Shown here in pieces: positions 1 to 8,800 of a DNA stretch of 17,206 bases (positions are counted from its first letter, which is position 1; each line of letters opens with the position of its first letter). Under the pieces are notes generated by a model that did no database searches, was not told the origin of the DNA, and worked only from the letters and a program-made list of their open reading frames with translations. The stretch is from Dechloromonas sp. (lineage in GTDB: Bacteria; Pseudomonadota; Gammaproteobacteria; Burkholderiales; Rhodocyclaceae). A program made the translations under genes and the position numbers. The stretch lies in contig JAFLDQ010000066.1 in NCBI GenBank assembly GCA_017302355.1, positions 1 through 17,206 on the forward strand, given 5' to 3'.

Positions 1-1686
1 GAAGCGCACAACTCGATTTTCGAAGCGGCCGTGCGCCAGCTTCCCCTTCCGGTCTGCGCCGCGTTCGGCTCGTCGAGCAACCCGCAGCCGGTCAGCTTCA
101 GCAACACCAGCCGTATTCTCGGCACCAGGGACAGCGACGGCGTGCGCGCGCAGTTCCCGCGGACCGTCACGGCATCCGGCAACGTCGTCCTCGCCTCCGG
201 CGGCGCCAGCAGCGCCCGGGTGCAGGGAAAACGCGTCGCCGTCCTCTTCTCGGGCGGCCCGGCCGCCGGCGGCCACAATGTCGTCTGCGGCCTCAAGCGG
301 GTGCTTGGCGCCGGCAATACCCTGTTCGGCGTCCGGGCCGGCCCGAAGGGCCTGCTCAAGGGCGCGCTCTTCGAGATCACCGACGCCAACGTCGATTTCA
401 TCCTGAACACCGGCGGCTTCGACTTCCTCGGATCGGACCGCACCAAGATCAAGAGCGACGAGCAGTTCGCGCAGGTGCGCGAGACCTGCATCAGGCACAA
501 TCTCGACGCCATCGTCGTCGTCGGCGGCGACGATTCCAACACCAACGCGGCCGTGCTCGCGGAATTGCTGTTCACCGGCGTCAAGGCCGACGGTTCGGGC
601 GTGCAGGTGATCGGCGTGCCGAAAACGATCGACGGCGACCTGCAGGTCGGCGACCTGCTGTCGATCTCGTTCGGCTTCGATACCGCCACGCGCATCTACA
701 GCGAGCTGGTCGGCAACATTCTCCAGGACACCAGCTCGTCGTTGAAGTACTGGCACTTCGTCAAGCTGATGGGCCGCTCGGCCTCGCATGTCGCACTCGA
801 AGTCGCGCTACAGACCAAGCCGGCAATCGCCCTGATTTCGGAAGAGGTCGCCGCCAACAAGGAGTCGCTGGCAAGCATCATCGATCGCGTGGCGAAGGTC
901 GTCGTCGAACGTTCGCACAAGGGGATGAACTACGGCGTGCTGCTGGTCCCCGAGGGCCTGATCGAATTCATTCCGGAAATGAACGCGCTGATCGCCGAAC
1001 TCAACGATGTCCTGGCGCATCACATGGCCGAGTTCGCCGCCCTCGCCGACGACGCCAAGCCGGCGTTCGTCGGCAGCCGGCTCGGCGCCGACAACGCCCA
1101 CCTGCTGGCCTCGCTGCCGGGGTACATCGTCCGGATGCTGCTGGCCGATCGTGACTCGCACGGCAACCTGCAGGTCTCGCTGATCCCGACCGAGCAATTG
1201 CTGATCGACATGGTCAGGCAGCGGGTCAGGGAACTCGACCCGAACGTGCCTTTTGCCGCGCACAACCACTTCCTCGGCTATGAGGGCCGCTGTGGGGCGC
1301 CGACCCTGTTCGATGCCGCCTACACCTTCAACCTCGGCCTGACCGCCGGTTCGCTGATTCTCGACGGGCGCACCGGCTATATGGCCACGATCACCGGGCT
1401 GGCCAGCGGCGGCGCGCCACAGGCGATCCCGCTCGCCGGTCTGCTCAACATCGAGCGCCGCCACGGCAAGGATGAGTTCGTCATCGAGAAGGCGCTGGTC
1501 AGGATGGATTCGCCCGCCATGCGCTATTTCGTCGCACGCCGCAACGACTGGGCCGCCAGCGACCTCTTCGCATCGCCCGGCCCGCGCCAGTTCTGGGGGC
1601 CGACGACGCACCAGCTGCCAATCAGCGTCGCGCTGAACTCGGGTGCGGAGTCGCTGATGTTCAAGATCGGTTGCGCCACCTCTTGA
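1..1686 (+). CDS. pfp: Diphosphate--fructose-6-phosphate 1-phosphotransferase (PPi-dependent phosphofructokinase), 5' end probably outside the window
   Basis: This cytoplasmic enzyme reversibly phosphorylates fructose 6-phosphate to fructose 1,6-bisphosphate using pyrophosphate instead of ATP. Counting from the GTG at 31, the phosphate-binding segment with FSGGP lies near residues 73-77, GGDDSNTNAA at 165-174, PKTIDGDL at 197-204 and MGRSASHVALE at 247-257. The second Asp of GGDD and the Lys of PKTIDGD are the marks of PPi-dependent members; ATP enzymes usually have GGDGS there. At about 550 residues it belongs to the long PFP group, as in plants and spirochaetes. The frame is open from base 1, and the GTG at 31 has no Shine-Dalgarno sequence before it, so the true start is probably upstream and the gene is listed as 5'-partial. 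The stop is TGA at 1684-1686. No terminator with a T-run follows. The family call is firm; the start is not. Confidence 0.93.
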   Translation, partial: EAHNSIFEAAVRQLPLPVCAAFGSSSNPQPVSFSNTSRILGTRDSDGVRAQFPRTVTASGNVVLASGGASSARVQGKRVAVLFSGGPAAGGHNVVCGLKRVLGAGNTLFGVRAGPKGLLKGALFEITDANVDFILNTGGFDFLGSDRTKIKSDEQFAQVRETCIRHNLDAIVVVGGDDSNTNAAVLAELLFTGVKADGSGVQVIGVPKTIDGDLQVGDLLSISFGFDTATRIYSELVGNILQDTSSSLKYWHFVKLMGRSASHVALEVALQTKPAIALISEEVAANKESLASIIDRVAKVVVERSHKGMNYGVLLVPEGLIEFIPEMNALIAELNDVLAHHMAEFAALADDAKPAFVGSRLGADNAHLLASLPGYIVRMLLADRDSHGNLQVSLIPTEQLLIDMVRQRVRELDPNVPFAAHNHFLGYEGRCGAPTLFDAAYTFNLGLTAGSLILDGRTGYMATITGLASGGAPQAIPLAGLLNIERRHGKDEFVIEKALVRMDSPAMRYFVARRNDWAASDLFASPGPRQFWGPTTHQLPISVALNSGAESLMFKIGCATS

Positions 1687-2003
1687 GCGAATGCCTCCCG
1701 GAGATCCAGCGATTCCTGCATGGCTGCCTGGGGCAGAGGCTGCGCTCCCGTATCCGCGGGGGCCGTAGCAGGCGGCGCCGCCTGCGGTCGCTGCGGGAAT
1801 TCGCTGAAAGATCGCGATCTGCTCGCGAGCCGGCCCTCGTTCCACTCACGCAGCGGGATTTCCCCGTCCCGGTTCTGTCTCTTTGCCATCATCCGGCAGT
1901 CGCCTGCGCTGCCCACACGGAAGCTGCAACGTTATATGGTTACTGCCGAACTTCCTGATCATCTTCGACTCGTAGCAATTCGGACTTGAGGCCGGCTCCC
2001 GCA
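1687..2003. other. Intergenic region between pfp and the Mrr-like gene, rich in short palindromes
   Basis: This 317-bp gap holds no gene I can support. Short ORFs cross it on both strands, but none has a ribosome binding site or a recognisable product. It contains three perfect palindromes, listed separately, and an AT-richer stretch around 1925-1990 just before the Mrr-like gene. TATATG at 1933-1938 could serve as a weak -10 box there, without a convincing -35. The base composition of 1687-1900 still resembles coding DNA, so a decayed gene remnant is possible. Confidence 0.4.
1768..1830. repeat. Cluster of three perfect palindromes
   Basis: Three self-complementary blocks lie 82 bp downstream of the pfp stop: GCAGGCGGCGCCGCCTGC at 1768-1785, AGATCGCGATCT at 1809-1820 and, directly adjoining it, GCTCGCGAGC at 1821-1830. 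None is followed by a T-run, so they do not form a standard intrinsic terminator. They could be protein-binding sites, a rho-dependent transcript end, or chance in GC-rich DNA. The symmetry is read directly; the function is unknown. Confidence 0.4.
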
Positions 2004-3074
2004 ATGGCAAAGAAACACCGCGGAAACTTGGGCAAACGAAAACAGGGCGTGACGCTTCTGGATGAATTGACGGGTGCGCCCTGGCTGCCGATCTTCGTGG
2101 TTGGCGTGCTGGTATTTGTCGGCCTGGTGTGGATCCTGCCCGGCCTTGCGCCTGGCAACCTCATCCTGAATTCCATATTTCAGGGTGTCGCGGCGGTTGC
2201 GTGGGTGGTATTCGTCATCTTCCTGCTGTCTTGCGCGGTGTTTTATGCCATGGCCGCAGCTTCCGGCTCGAAACGCCCGACAGCGAAAGCAGGCAGCGGC
2301 GATGCGGGTCGTGGATCGGCTTCCCGAAGGCTTTCTGCAGAGGTGCCGTCTGCTGCTCCGCAGGTCCAGGAAGAGGCCGTGACCGCCGCGAGTCCGGCAG
2401 TCGAAGCGAATCCTGCGGTTGCCATGGACGAGCCGGAAGAAGCGCGGGACATTCATGACGCCTGGAACGGGCACGCCGCGGAAATGGAAACGAAACCAAC
2501 CGCCTGGTCGCTCGATGTCCTCCGCGATGTCGAGTGGAAGCGCTTCGCGGATCTCTGCCAGAAATTCTACGAAGCCAGTGGCATCCGGAGCGAAACCACG
2601 GCGCCCGGCTCCGATGCGGGGATGGACATCCTGCTCTATCAGGACGATACGGGGAAACCGACCGCGATCGCCCAGTGTCCAGGGTGGGGCGAGCGCCTGG
2701 TCGGCGTCAAGCCCGTGCGCGAACTGCTCGGGGTGATGACCCACGAGAAGATCGGCAAGGCGTTCTTCTTGACCAGCGGCCATTTCGCCGACGCTGCGAA
2801 GGTGGTGGCGAGAAGCAACCGGATCACGCTGATCGACGGGGAAATGCTGCTCATGATGATCCGGAGGCTGCCCGAGGCCGCTTGGAAGACCCTGCTGGAA
2901 TTCGCCACGGAAGGCGATTACAAAACCCCGACCTGTCCGAGTTGCGGAATCAGGATGAAGCATCTCGCAGGCAAGTCCGGGTCTTCGGATTTCTGGGCGT
3001 GCCACAACTACCCGCGCTGTCAGCAGAGGCTCGGGATGCAGCCAGACGCGTCCCGCCAGGTTTCGAACCGCTGA
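2004..3074 (+). CDS. Membrane-anchored Mrr-type restriction-endonuclease-fold protein with C-terminal topoisomerase-type zinc ribbon
   Basis: The 356-residue product has a basic N-terminus, two hydrophobic membrane segments at about residues 28-47 and 61-84, a low-complexity Ala/Pro/Glu linker, an Mrr_cat-like domain at about 170-295, and a zinc ribbon with Cys311, Cys314, Cys333 and Cys339 (CPSC and NYPRC motifs), as in the tail of bacterial topoisomerase I. The nuclease-fold domain shows the usual W-x-x-F start (EWKRFADLC), the GMDILL strand with Asp208, and the VGVKPVRELLGVM helix. The expected catalytic Q-x-K after the second strand reads Gln224-Cys225-Pro226, so the lysine is missing. 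ATG 2004 is preferred over TTG 1986 because it opens a normal basic N-terminus (MAKKHRG) and has GAGG about 12 bases upstream. Family members are thought to cleave or bind DNA. Here activity is doubtful and the target is unknown. No methyltransferase gene lies beside it. Confidence 0.82.
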   Translation: MAKKHRGNLGKRKQGVTLLDELTGAPWLPIFVVGVLVFVGLVWILPGLAPGNLILNSIFQGVAAVAWVVFVIFLLSCAVFYAMAAASGSKRPTAKAGSGDAGRGSASRRLSAEVPSAAPQVQEEAVTAASPAVEANPAVAMDEPEEARDIHDAWNGHAAEMETKPTAWSLDVLRDVEWKRFADLCQKFYEASGIRSETTAPGSDAGMDILLYQDDTGKPTAIAQCPGWGERLVGVKPVRELLGVMTHEKIGKAFFLTSGHFADAAKVVARSNRITLIDGEMLLMMIRRLPEAAWKTLLEFATEGDYKTPTCPSCGIRMKHLAGKSGSSDFWACHNYPRCQQRLGMQPDASRQVSNR

Positions 3075-3134
3075 ACCGGCGTGCGGCGAGCCGGGACGGC
3101 CATGCCAGTCCGGCCGATCCATTGACACGAAGAA

Positions 3135-3154
3135 GGCACTTCGGCTGAAGTGCC
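3135..3154. terminator. Bidirectional hairpin terminator between converging genes
   Basis: A perfect 8-bp stem (GGCACTTC / GAAGTGCC) with a 4-base loop lies between the stop of the Mrr-like gene (+) and the stop of fdhE (-). On the + strand it is followed by CGGTTTC, and on the - strand by TTCTTCGT. The T-runs are short but present on both sides, and the position between convergent genes fits a shared terminator. Confidence 0.65.
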
Positions 3155-3188
3155 CGGTTTCATGGGCCGAATGGTGTAGTACCGGCCA

Positions 3189-4094
3189 TCAACCGCCATA
3201 AGCCCCCATCAACAACAGATTCGGCCCAGCGCGCTCGTAACCGGCTTCGTCAGCCAGCATGTCCAGCGCCAGGGTCGCCAGATCGTCGGCCACCGGGTCG
3301 ACGTGCGGGTCTTTTTCCTGCGCGACGATCTTCAGGTAGCTCTTGCAGCCGTCGCAGCATTCGGCCCGCACCGTCCCCTTGGCGCCTTCGATTTCCTGCA
3401 GGGAAAGTTCCTTGTCGCTGCCGCAGGTGGTGCACACGGCGCGCGGGACGTTCCACTCACTGTTGCACAGGCTGCAATGCAGATAGCGCAGGTTGTTGAT
3501 GGCCGAGCCGAGGCGGACGATGCTGGCGACTGCCGGGCTGCCGCAGCAGGGGCAGACGTTGTCGGCATCGAGTTTCCGTAACTGGCTGGCGTCGAGCTGG
3601 CTGGCCAACCGCGTGAAAACCACCTGCAGCGCGGCGGCAACGAAGGGCAGGACAGCTGCATCGTCGGCGGCGAGATCTCCCTGAACCAGCAGGTCGGCCA
3701 GCTGTTCGAGACGGGCATCGTCTGCGGTCGACAGGTTTTCAAGGCTGATTTTGCTGCATTCGGAAGCGTCGACCGTGACCAGGCGGGCGATGTCGCGCAG
3801 GGCATCGCGCCAGGCGGCGGGACGTTCGGCGACATCGAGCGGCGGCATGCCGTGGGTCCTGGCCTGCGCGAGCTTGTCGGCATCCGGCAGCGGCAGTTCA
3901 GGCAGGGATCTGAGCGCGGCGTGTTGCGCCTTACTGAGTTGGCCGAGAAAGCGCAACCAGTCTTCCAGGCTGTGACCCTTGGCCAAGGCGGCAAAGCGGT
4001 CGCCGCGGTCGGCAAACAGCGTGGTCGTCACCGGCAGCAGGAAGCAGGCGGCTTCTTCGGCCGGCGGGTGGAAATCCACGGGTTGGGCTTGCAT
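3189..4094 (-). CDS. fdhE: Formate dehydrogenase accessory protein FdhE
   Basis: FdhE is a cytoplasmic rubredoxin-like protein needed to make active, Tat-exported respiratory formate dehydrogenase; it is thought to interact with the catalytic subunit before export. The 301-residue product carries four C-x2-C pairs in the family's order: Cys181/184 (CPCC), Cys207/210 (CSLC), Cys221/224 (CTTC) and Cys247/250 (CDGC). These alternate with conserved segments such as LHCSLCNSEWNVPR and the C-terminal DLATLALDMLADEAGY. The length is close to the 309 residues of E. coli FdhE. I chose ATG 4094. An in-frame TTG at 4169 would add 25 residues, but it lies inside the T-run of an intrinsic terminator and has no ribosome binding site. 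The ribosome binding site before ATG 4094 is also weak (GAGACACC). The gene follows fdnI but is separated from it by that terminator and a palindromic repeat. Confidence 0.93.
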   Translation of the reverse strand: MQAQPVDFHPPAEEAACFLLPVTTTLFADRGDRFAALAKGHSLEDWLRFLGQLSKAQHAALRSLPELPLPDADKLAQARTHGMPPLDVAERPAAWRDALRDIARLVTVDASECSKISLENLSTADDARLEQLADLLVQGDLAADDAAVLPFVAAALQVVFTRLASQLDASQLRKLDADNVCPCCGSPAVASIVRLGSAINNLRYLHCSLCNSEWNVPRAVCTTCGSDKELSLQEIEGAKGTVRAECCDGCKSYLKIVAQEKDPHVDPVADDLATLALDMLADEAGYERAGPNLLLMGAYGG

Positions 4095-4167
4095 GCAAGG
4101 TGTCTCGTGTTTTGCCGGGATGGCCGTTGCCACGGTCAACCGGAATTCTTGCTCAAAATCGAAATTC

Positions 4168-4208
4168 AAAAAAAGGGGAATGCGAAGACAAATCTTCGCA
4201 GAGCCCCC
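4168..4208 (-). terminator. Strong intrinsic terminator between fdnI and fdhE
   Basis: Read on the - strand from 4208 downward, there is an outer GGGG, an inner stem TGCGAAGA / TCTTCGCA (8 bp, 4200-4193 with 4188-4181) closing a TTTG loop, the matching CCCC, and then seven consecutive T (4174-4168). A short internal loop (CTC against TT) separates the outer and inner stems. A GC-capped hairpin followed directly by a T-run is the classic rho-independent terminator. It would end fdnGHI transcription about 74 bases before the fdhE ATG. Confidence 0.85.
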
Positions 4209-4235
4209 TGGAAACGCAAGGTAGAGCGGCTAGAC

Positions 4236-4302
4236 CGTCATTCCGGGCTTGACCCGGAATCCAGAGGTGCACCTCTGGACTCCCGCCTGCGCGGGAGTGA
4301 CG
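4236..4302. repeat. 67-bp cloverleaf-like palindromic repeat
   Basis: An outer stem, CGTCA (4236-4240) with TGACG (4298-4302), encloses three consecutive hairpins. These are ATTCCGGG / CCCGGAAT with a 5-base loop (4240-4260), the perfect palindrome CCAGAGGTGCACCTCTGG (4261-4278), and ACTCCCGC / GCGGGAGT with a 4-base loop (4279-4298). All arms are perfectly paired. Sequences beginning GTCATTCC-(C/G)-G with such arms are known as dispersed intergenic repeats in many proteobacteria. Only one copy is in this window, so its repeat status here is inferred. It begins 8 bases past the fdnI stop codon. Confidence 0.75.
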
Positions 4303-4310
4303 TCCATGAA

Positions 4311-4931
4311 TTACTTTCCTGTTACTTGCCTATACCAGGCGCGGTGGTGCTGCCTGGCCCAGGCGCGGGTGACCGTGCCGTACCACATGGCGCGGATGGT
4401 GCCCTTGACCCAGATGGCGGCATAGACGTGAACCATGATCAGGGCGATCATCACGACGCCGACCGCGGCATGTACCACGGCGCCGAGGCGGACGGCGGGG
4501 ATGTCAAAGGCGAAGTAGGTGCGCCACATGAACAGGCCGGACACCGTCATCAGCAGCATGCACACGGCGAGCGCCCAGAACAGCGCCTTCTGGCCGCCGT
4601 TGTACTTGCCCTGTTCCGGCATGCCGTGGTCATCACCGTCGACCATTTCCCTGGCCCGGCTCAGCCATTCCCTGTCCGCCGGCGTCATCTTGTTGAGATG
4701 CTTGAAGCGGATGAAAAGGGCCAGGAACGAGAAGGCCATCAGCACCCCGAGGAAGGGGTGGGTGATGCGCGCCCAGACCGGACCGCCGAACAGTTGGGTC
4801 AGCGGGTAGAACGCGGGGTGGAAGAAGGCCAGGCCGGAGAGGGCGAGCAGGATGAAGCTGATGCCCACCACCCAGTGGTTGGCCCGTTCCGGCGCGGTGT
4901 AGCGTTGCAGGTCTTTCGGGTCGCGGATCAT
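4311..4931 (-). CDS. fdnI: Formate dehydrogenase-N gamma subunit, cytochrome b556
   Basis: This integral membrane diheme cytochrome b takes electrons from the Fe-S subunit and passes them to the quinone pool. The 206-residue product has four predicted membrane helices (about residues 20-40, 54-76, 115-137 and 147-172). It has four histidines in the positions expected for heme ligands: His19, His58, His154 and His168; E. coli FdnI is 217 residues with nearly the same spacing. The C-terminal segment around [18 protein letters not shown], followed by [10 protein letters not shown], is characteristic of the family. The ATG at 4931 overlaps the fdnH stop by four bases (ATGA), indicating translational coupling. 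The stop is TAA at 4311, immediately followed on this strand by the palindromic repeat and then a terminator. Confidence 0.95.
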   Translation of the reverse strand: MIRDPKDLQRYTAPERANHWVVGISFILLALSGLAFFHPAFYPLTQLFGGPVWARITHPFLGVLMAFSFLALFIRFKHLNKMTPADREWLSRAREMVDGDDHGMPEQGKYNGGQKALFWALAVCMLLMTVSGLFMWRTYFAFDIPAVRLGAVVHAAVGVVMIALIMVHVYAAIWVKGTIRAMWYGTVTRAWARQHHRAWYRQVTGK

Positions 4932-5824
4932 TTCGCTTCCTCCTTGTCTTCGCGTTCGATCTCGTCCTCGATCTCCTTCGAGACCTCGTTGGGACCCTTG
5001 GTGACGTAGTGGAACAGGCTGCCCAGCGCGACGCCGGCCAGGGCGAGCGTCGCCAGCGGCTTGGCGAAGCCCTTCCACAGCGACACCAGCGGGCTGATCG
5101 ACGGATCGGCCGGCAGGCCGTGATAGAGCTCGGGCTGGTCGGCGTGATGCAGCACGTACATGACGTGCGTGCCGCCGACGCCTTGCGGATCGTAGAGGCC
5201 GGCCTTGTCGAAGCCGCGCTCCTTGAGGTCGCCGATACGCTTGGCGGCGTAGTCCGTCATGTCTTCCTTGCTGCCGAACTGGATGGCGCCGGTCGGGCAG
5301 GCCTTGGCGCAGGCCGGCGCCTGGTTGACCGCCACCCGGTCGGAACACAGCGTGCACTTGTAGGCCTTGCTGTCCTTTTTCGAGATGCGCGGCACGTTGA
5401 AGGGACAGCCGGTCACGCAGTAGCCGCAGCCGATGCAGTTTTCCTGATGGAAATCGACGATGCCGTTGGCGTACTGGATGATGGCGCCCGGGGCCGGGCA
5501 GGCCTTCAGGCAGCCGGGGTCCGAACAGTGCATGCAGCCATCCTTGCGGATCAGCCACTCGAGCTTGCCGTTCTGCTCGACCTCGGAGTAGCGCATCACC
5601 GTCCACGAGTTTTCCGTCAGATCCATCGGATTGTCGTACACCCCGTGGTTGCTCCCCACCCGGTCGCGCACGTCATTCCACTCCATGCACGCGACCTGGC
5701 AGGCCTTGCAGCCGATGCAGGTGGAAACGTCGATGAGCTTGGCGATCTCGGTCGTCATCCGCGCCTGGGGCGGGGGCGTGGTCGTCGCGGAGCGCTGTTT
5801 GATGTCTAGCGATTGCAGTGCCAT
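4928..5824 (-). CDS. fdnH: Formate dehydrogenase-N beta subunit, four-cluster iron-sulfur protein with membrane tail
   Basis: This subunit wires electrons from the catalytic subunit through four [4Fe-4S] clusters to the cytochrome b. The 298-residue product has sixteen cysteines in four groups: Cys36/39/42/46, Cys97/100/105/109, Cys130/133/136/140 and Cys157/160/172/176. After residue 215 comes the linker typical of FdnH ([20 protein letters not shown]), then one membrane helix at about 248-272 and a charged, Glu/Lys-rich C-terminal tail that would lie in the cytoplasm. There is no N-terminal signal peptide; the subunit is expected to travel with FdnG through the Tat system. The ATG at 5824 has GGGAG about 8 bases upstream. 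It lies 12 bases after the fdnG stop and its end overlaps fdnI by 4 bases, so the three genes form one operon. Confidence 0.95.
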   Translation of the reverse strand: MALQSLDIKQRSATTTPPPQARMTTEIAKLIDVSTCIGCKACQVACMEWNDVRDRVGSNHGVYDNPMDLTENSWTVMRYSEVEQNGKLEWLIRKDGCMHCSDPGCLKACPAPGAIIQYANGIVDFHQENCIGCGYCVTGCPFNVPRISKKDSKAYKCTLCSDRVAVNQAPACAKACPTGAIQFGSKEDMTDYAAKRIGDLKERGFDKAGLYDPQGVGGTHVMYVLHHADQPELYHGLPADPSISPLVSLWKGFAKPLATLALAGVALGSLFHYVTKGPNEVSKEIEDEIEREDKEEAK

Positions 5825-5836
5825 GGCAGCTCTCCC

Positions 5837-8800
5837 TTAGGCTTTCTCGATGTTGACCAGGAACGCCTTGTACTCCGGCGTCTGGGTGTTCGCGTCACCG
5901 ACGAACGGGGTCAGGGTGTTGGTGAGGAAGCCGGGCTTCGTCGCCCCCTTGAACCCGTAGTGGATCGGAATACCCACCGTGTGCACCTTGCGGCCATCGA
6001 CATCGAGCGCCTTGATGCGCTTGGTCACCACCGCCACCCCCTTGATGAAGCCGCGGTTGGAGCGGACCTTGACGCGGTCGCCGGCCTTGATGCCCTTCTC
6101 CTTCGCCAGTTCCTCGCCGACTTCCACGAACTGTTCCGGCTGCGTGACCGCATTGACCAGCGACTGCTTGGTCCAGTAGTGGAAATGCTCGGTGAGGCGG
6201 TAGGTGGTGCCGACGTAGGGGAAGTCCTTGGCCGTGCCGAATGCCTCCATGTCGCCCTTGTACACGCGGGCGGCCGGATTGGAGCGCGCTTTCGGGTTGT
6301 TCGGGTGCATCGGGTTGTTGTCGAGCGGACTCTCGAACGGCTCGTAATGCTCGGGGAACGGGCCTTCGGCCATCAGGCCGAGGCTGAACAGGCGGCCGAC
6401 ACCCTCGCCGGTCATGATGAAGGGCATGACGTTCTGCTCGGGCGCGGCATCCGGACGCATGTCGGGAACGTCGTTGCCGCCCCACTTGTCGCCCAGCCAC
6501 TTGAGCACGGCGCGCTGCGCATCCCACGGCTTGCCGGCCAGATCGGCCGAGGCGCGGTTGTACAGGATGCGCCGGTTGACCGGCCAGGCGAAGCCCCAGT
6601 TCAGCGTCTGGCCGAGGCCGGACGGATCGCTGTTGTCGCGCCGCGCCGAATTGTTGCCGGCCGGCGACCAGACACCGCAGTAGATCCAGTTGCCGCAGGT
6701 GGTCGAACCGTCGTCGCGCAGCATGGCGAAGCCCGGCAACTGATCGCCGGCCTTGACCAGCACCTTGGCCGGGTCCTTCGGGTCGGTGACGTCGGCCAGC
6801 GCCTTGCCGTTGTACTCCATCATCAGCTCTTCCGGCGATGGCTTGTTGGCGATGCGATAGGCCCAGGTCAGCTTCTGGATCGGCTCGGCATAGGCGCCGC
6901 CGTCCTTGGCGTACATCTCCTTCAGCTTGAGGAAGAGCGTCGCCATGATCTCGGTGTCGTCCTTGGCGTCGCCCGGACCGTCCGCCGCCTTCCAGCGCCA
7001 CTGGATGACGCGGCCGGAGTTGGTGAAGCTGCCGGTCGTTTCGGCGAACAGCGTGGACGGCAGACGGAAGACCTCGGTGGCGATCTTGCCCGGATCGACC
7101 TCGTTGAACTCGCCGTGCGGCTTCCAGAACTCGGAGGTGTCGGTGGCCAGAGGGTCCATGACGACCATCCACTTCAGCCTGGAGAGCGCATCCGACACCT
7201 TCTTCTTGTTGGCCACCGAGGCCAGCGGGTTGAAGCCCTGACACAGGAAGCCGTTGATCTTGCCCTGGTACATCTGGTCGAAGATCGACAGCACGTCGGA
7301 GGCGCCGGCCAGCTTGGGCATGAAGTCGTAGGCGAAACCGTTGTCCTTGGTCGCGGCATCGCCCCACCAGGCCTTGTGCAGGCTGACATACCACTTCGAC
7401 AGGTGCTGGCCGTAGTTCATCTGGCCCGGACGCAGCAGTTTCGGCGTCTTTTTCTCGAGGAAAGTCTTGAGGTCGGGCTCGGCGTCGCTTGGCACTGCCA
7501 GGTAACCCGGCAGGTTCTGGGCGTAGAGCGCGAAATCGGTGATGCCCTGGACGTTGGCGTGGCCGCGCAGCGCGTTGATGCCGCCCCCGGCCATGCCCAT
7601 GTTGCCGAGCAGCAGCTGGATGATCGCCATGCAGCGGATGTTCTGCGAACCGACCGAGTGCTCGGTCCAGCCCAGCGCATACAGGTTGGTCATCGTCTTG
7701 TTCGGCGCGGCCGTCTCGGCGATGTATTTGCAGACCTTGAGGAAGGCTTCCTTCGGCGTGCCGCAGATCTTGGTGACCATGTCCGGCGTGTAGCGGGCGT
7801 AGTGGGCCTTGAGCAGCTGGAAGGCGCAGCGCGGGTCCTGCAGGGTCTCGTCGACCTTGACGAAGCCGTCGGCGCCCATCTGGTAGGACCAGGTCGACTT
7901 GTCGTAGCTGCGTTTCTCGGCGTTGAACCCGGAGAAGATCCCGTCCTCGAAGGAGAAGCCTTCGTTGATCAGGAAGGAGGCGTTGGTGTACGCCTTCACG
8001 TAATCGTGATGGATCTTGTCGTTGGACAGGAGGTAATTGATGACGCCGCCGAGGAAGGCGATGTCGGAACCGGGACGGAGCGGCGCATAGTAGTCGGCCA
8101 CCGAAGCCGTGCGGTTGAAGCGCGGGTCGACGACCACGAGCCTCGCCTTGCGGTTCTTCTTGGCCTCGATTGCCCACTTGAAGCCGCAGGGGTGCGCTTC
8201 AGCGGGGTTGCCACCCATGACGAAAACCAGGTCAGTGTTCTTGATGTCCACCCAGTGGTTGGTCATCGAACCACGCCCAAAGCTCGGAGCCAGACTGGCC
8301 ACCGTGGGAGCGTGTCAAATGCGCGCCTGGGTATCGATCGAAGTCATCCCCAGCGCGCGAATCGTCTTCACGGTCAGGTAGCCGGCCTCGTTCGGTGCTG
8401 CGGAAGATGCAAGGAAAGCAGTGCTGGTCCAGCGGTTGACGGTCACGCCATCCTGGTTCTGGGCCATGAAATTGGCGTCGCGGTCGGCCTTCATGTGCTT
8501 GGCGATGCGGTCGAAGGCTTCCATCCAGGAAATCTTCTTCCACTCGTTGCTGCCGGCTTCGCGCACTTCCGGCCACTTCAGGCGATTGGCGCTCTGCACC
8601 ATGTCGCGCAGGCCGGCGCCCTTCGGGCACAACGTGCCGCGATTGACCGGATTGTCCGGGTCGCCTTCGATGTGGATGATTTCGGCCGGCGCGTTCTTGG
8701 ACTTGTCGCCGGTCGAATAGATGAGTACCCCGCAGGATACCGAGCAGTACGGGCAGATGTTCCGTGTCTCGGTGGCGCGGGCGAGCTTGAAGGTGCGTAC

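Noticed and set aside
1524..1916. A 130-codon - strand ORF over the pfp 3' end and the following gap (contains MAKRQNRDGEIPLREWNEG)
   Set aside because: There is no ribosome binding site, it overlaps pfp in antisense, and no family is recognised; kept only as a hint of a possible remnant.
4932..5606. Longer upstream start for fdnI (431 codons)
   Set aside because: The added part is an out-of-frame reading of fdnH, and ATG 4931 gives the correct family length and an ATGA overlap.
8303..8317. Frameshift or nonsense mutation making fdnG a pseudogene
   Set aside because: The frame is unchanged on both sides, the TGA is at the selenocysteine position, and a SECIS-like hairpin follows.
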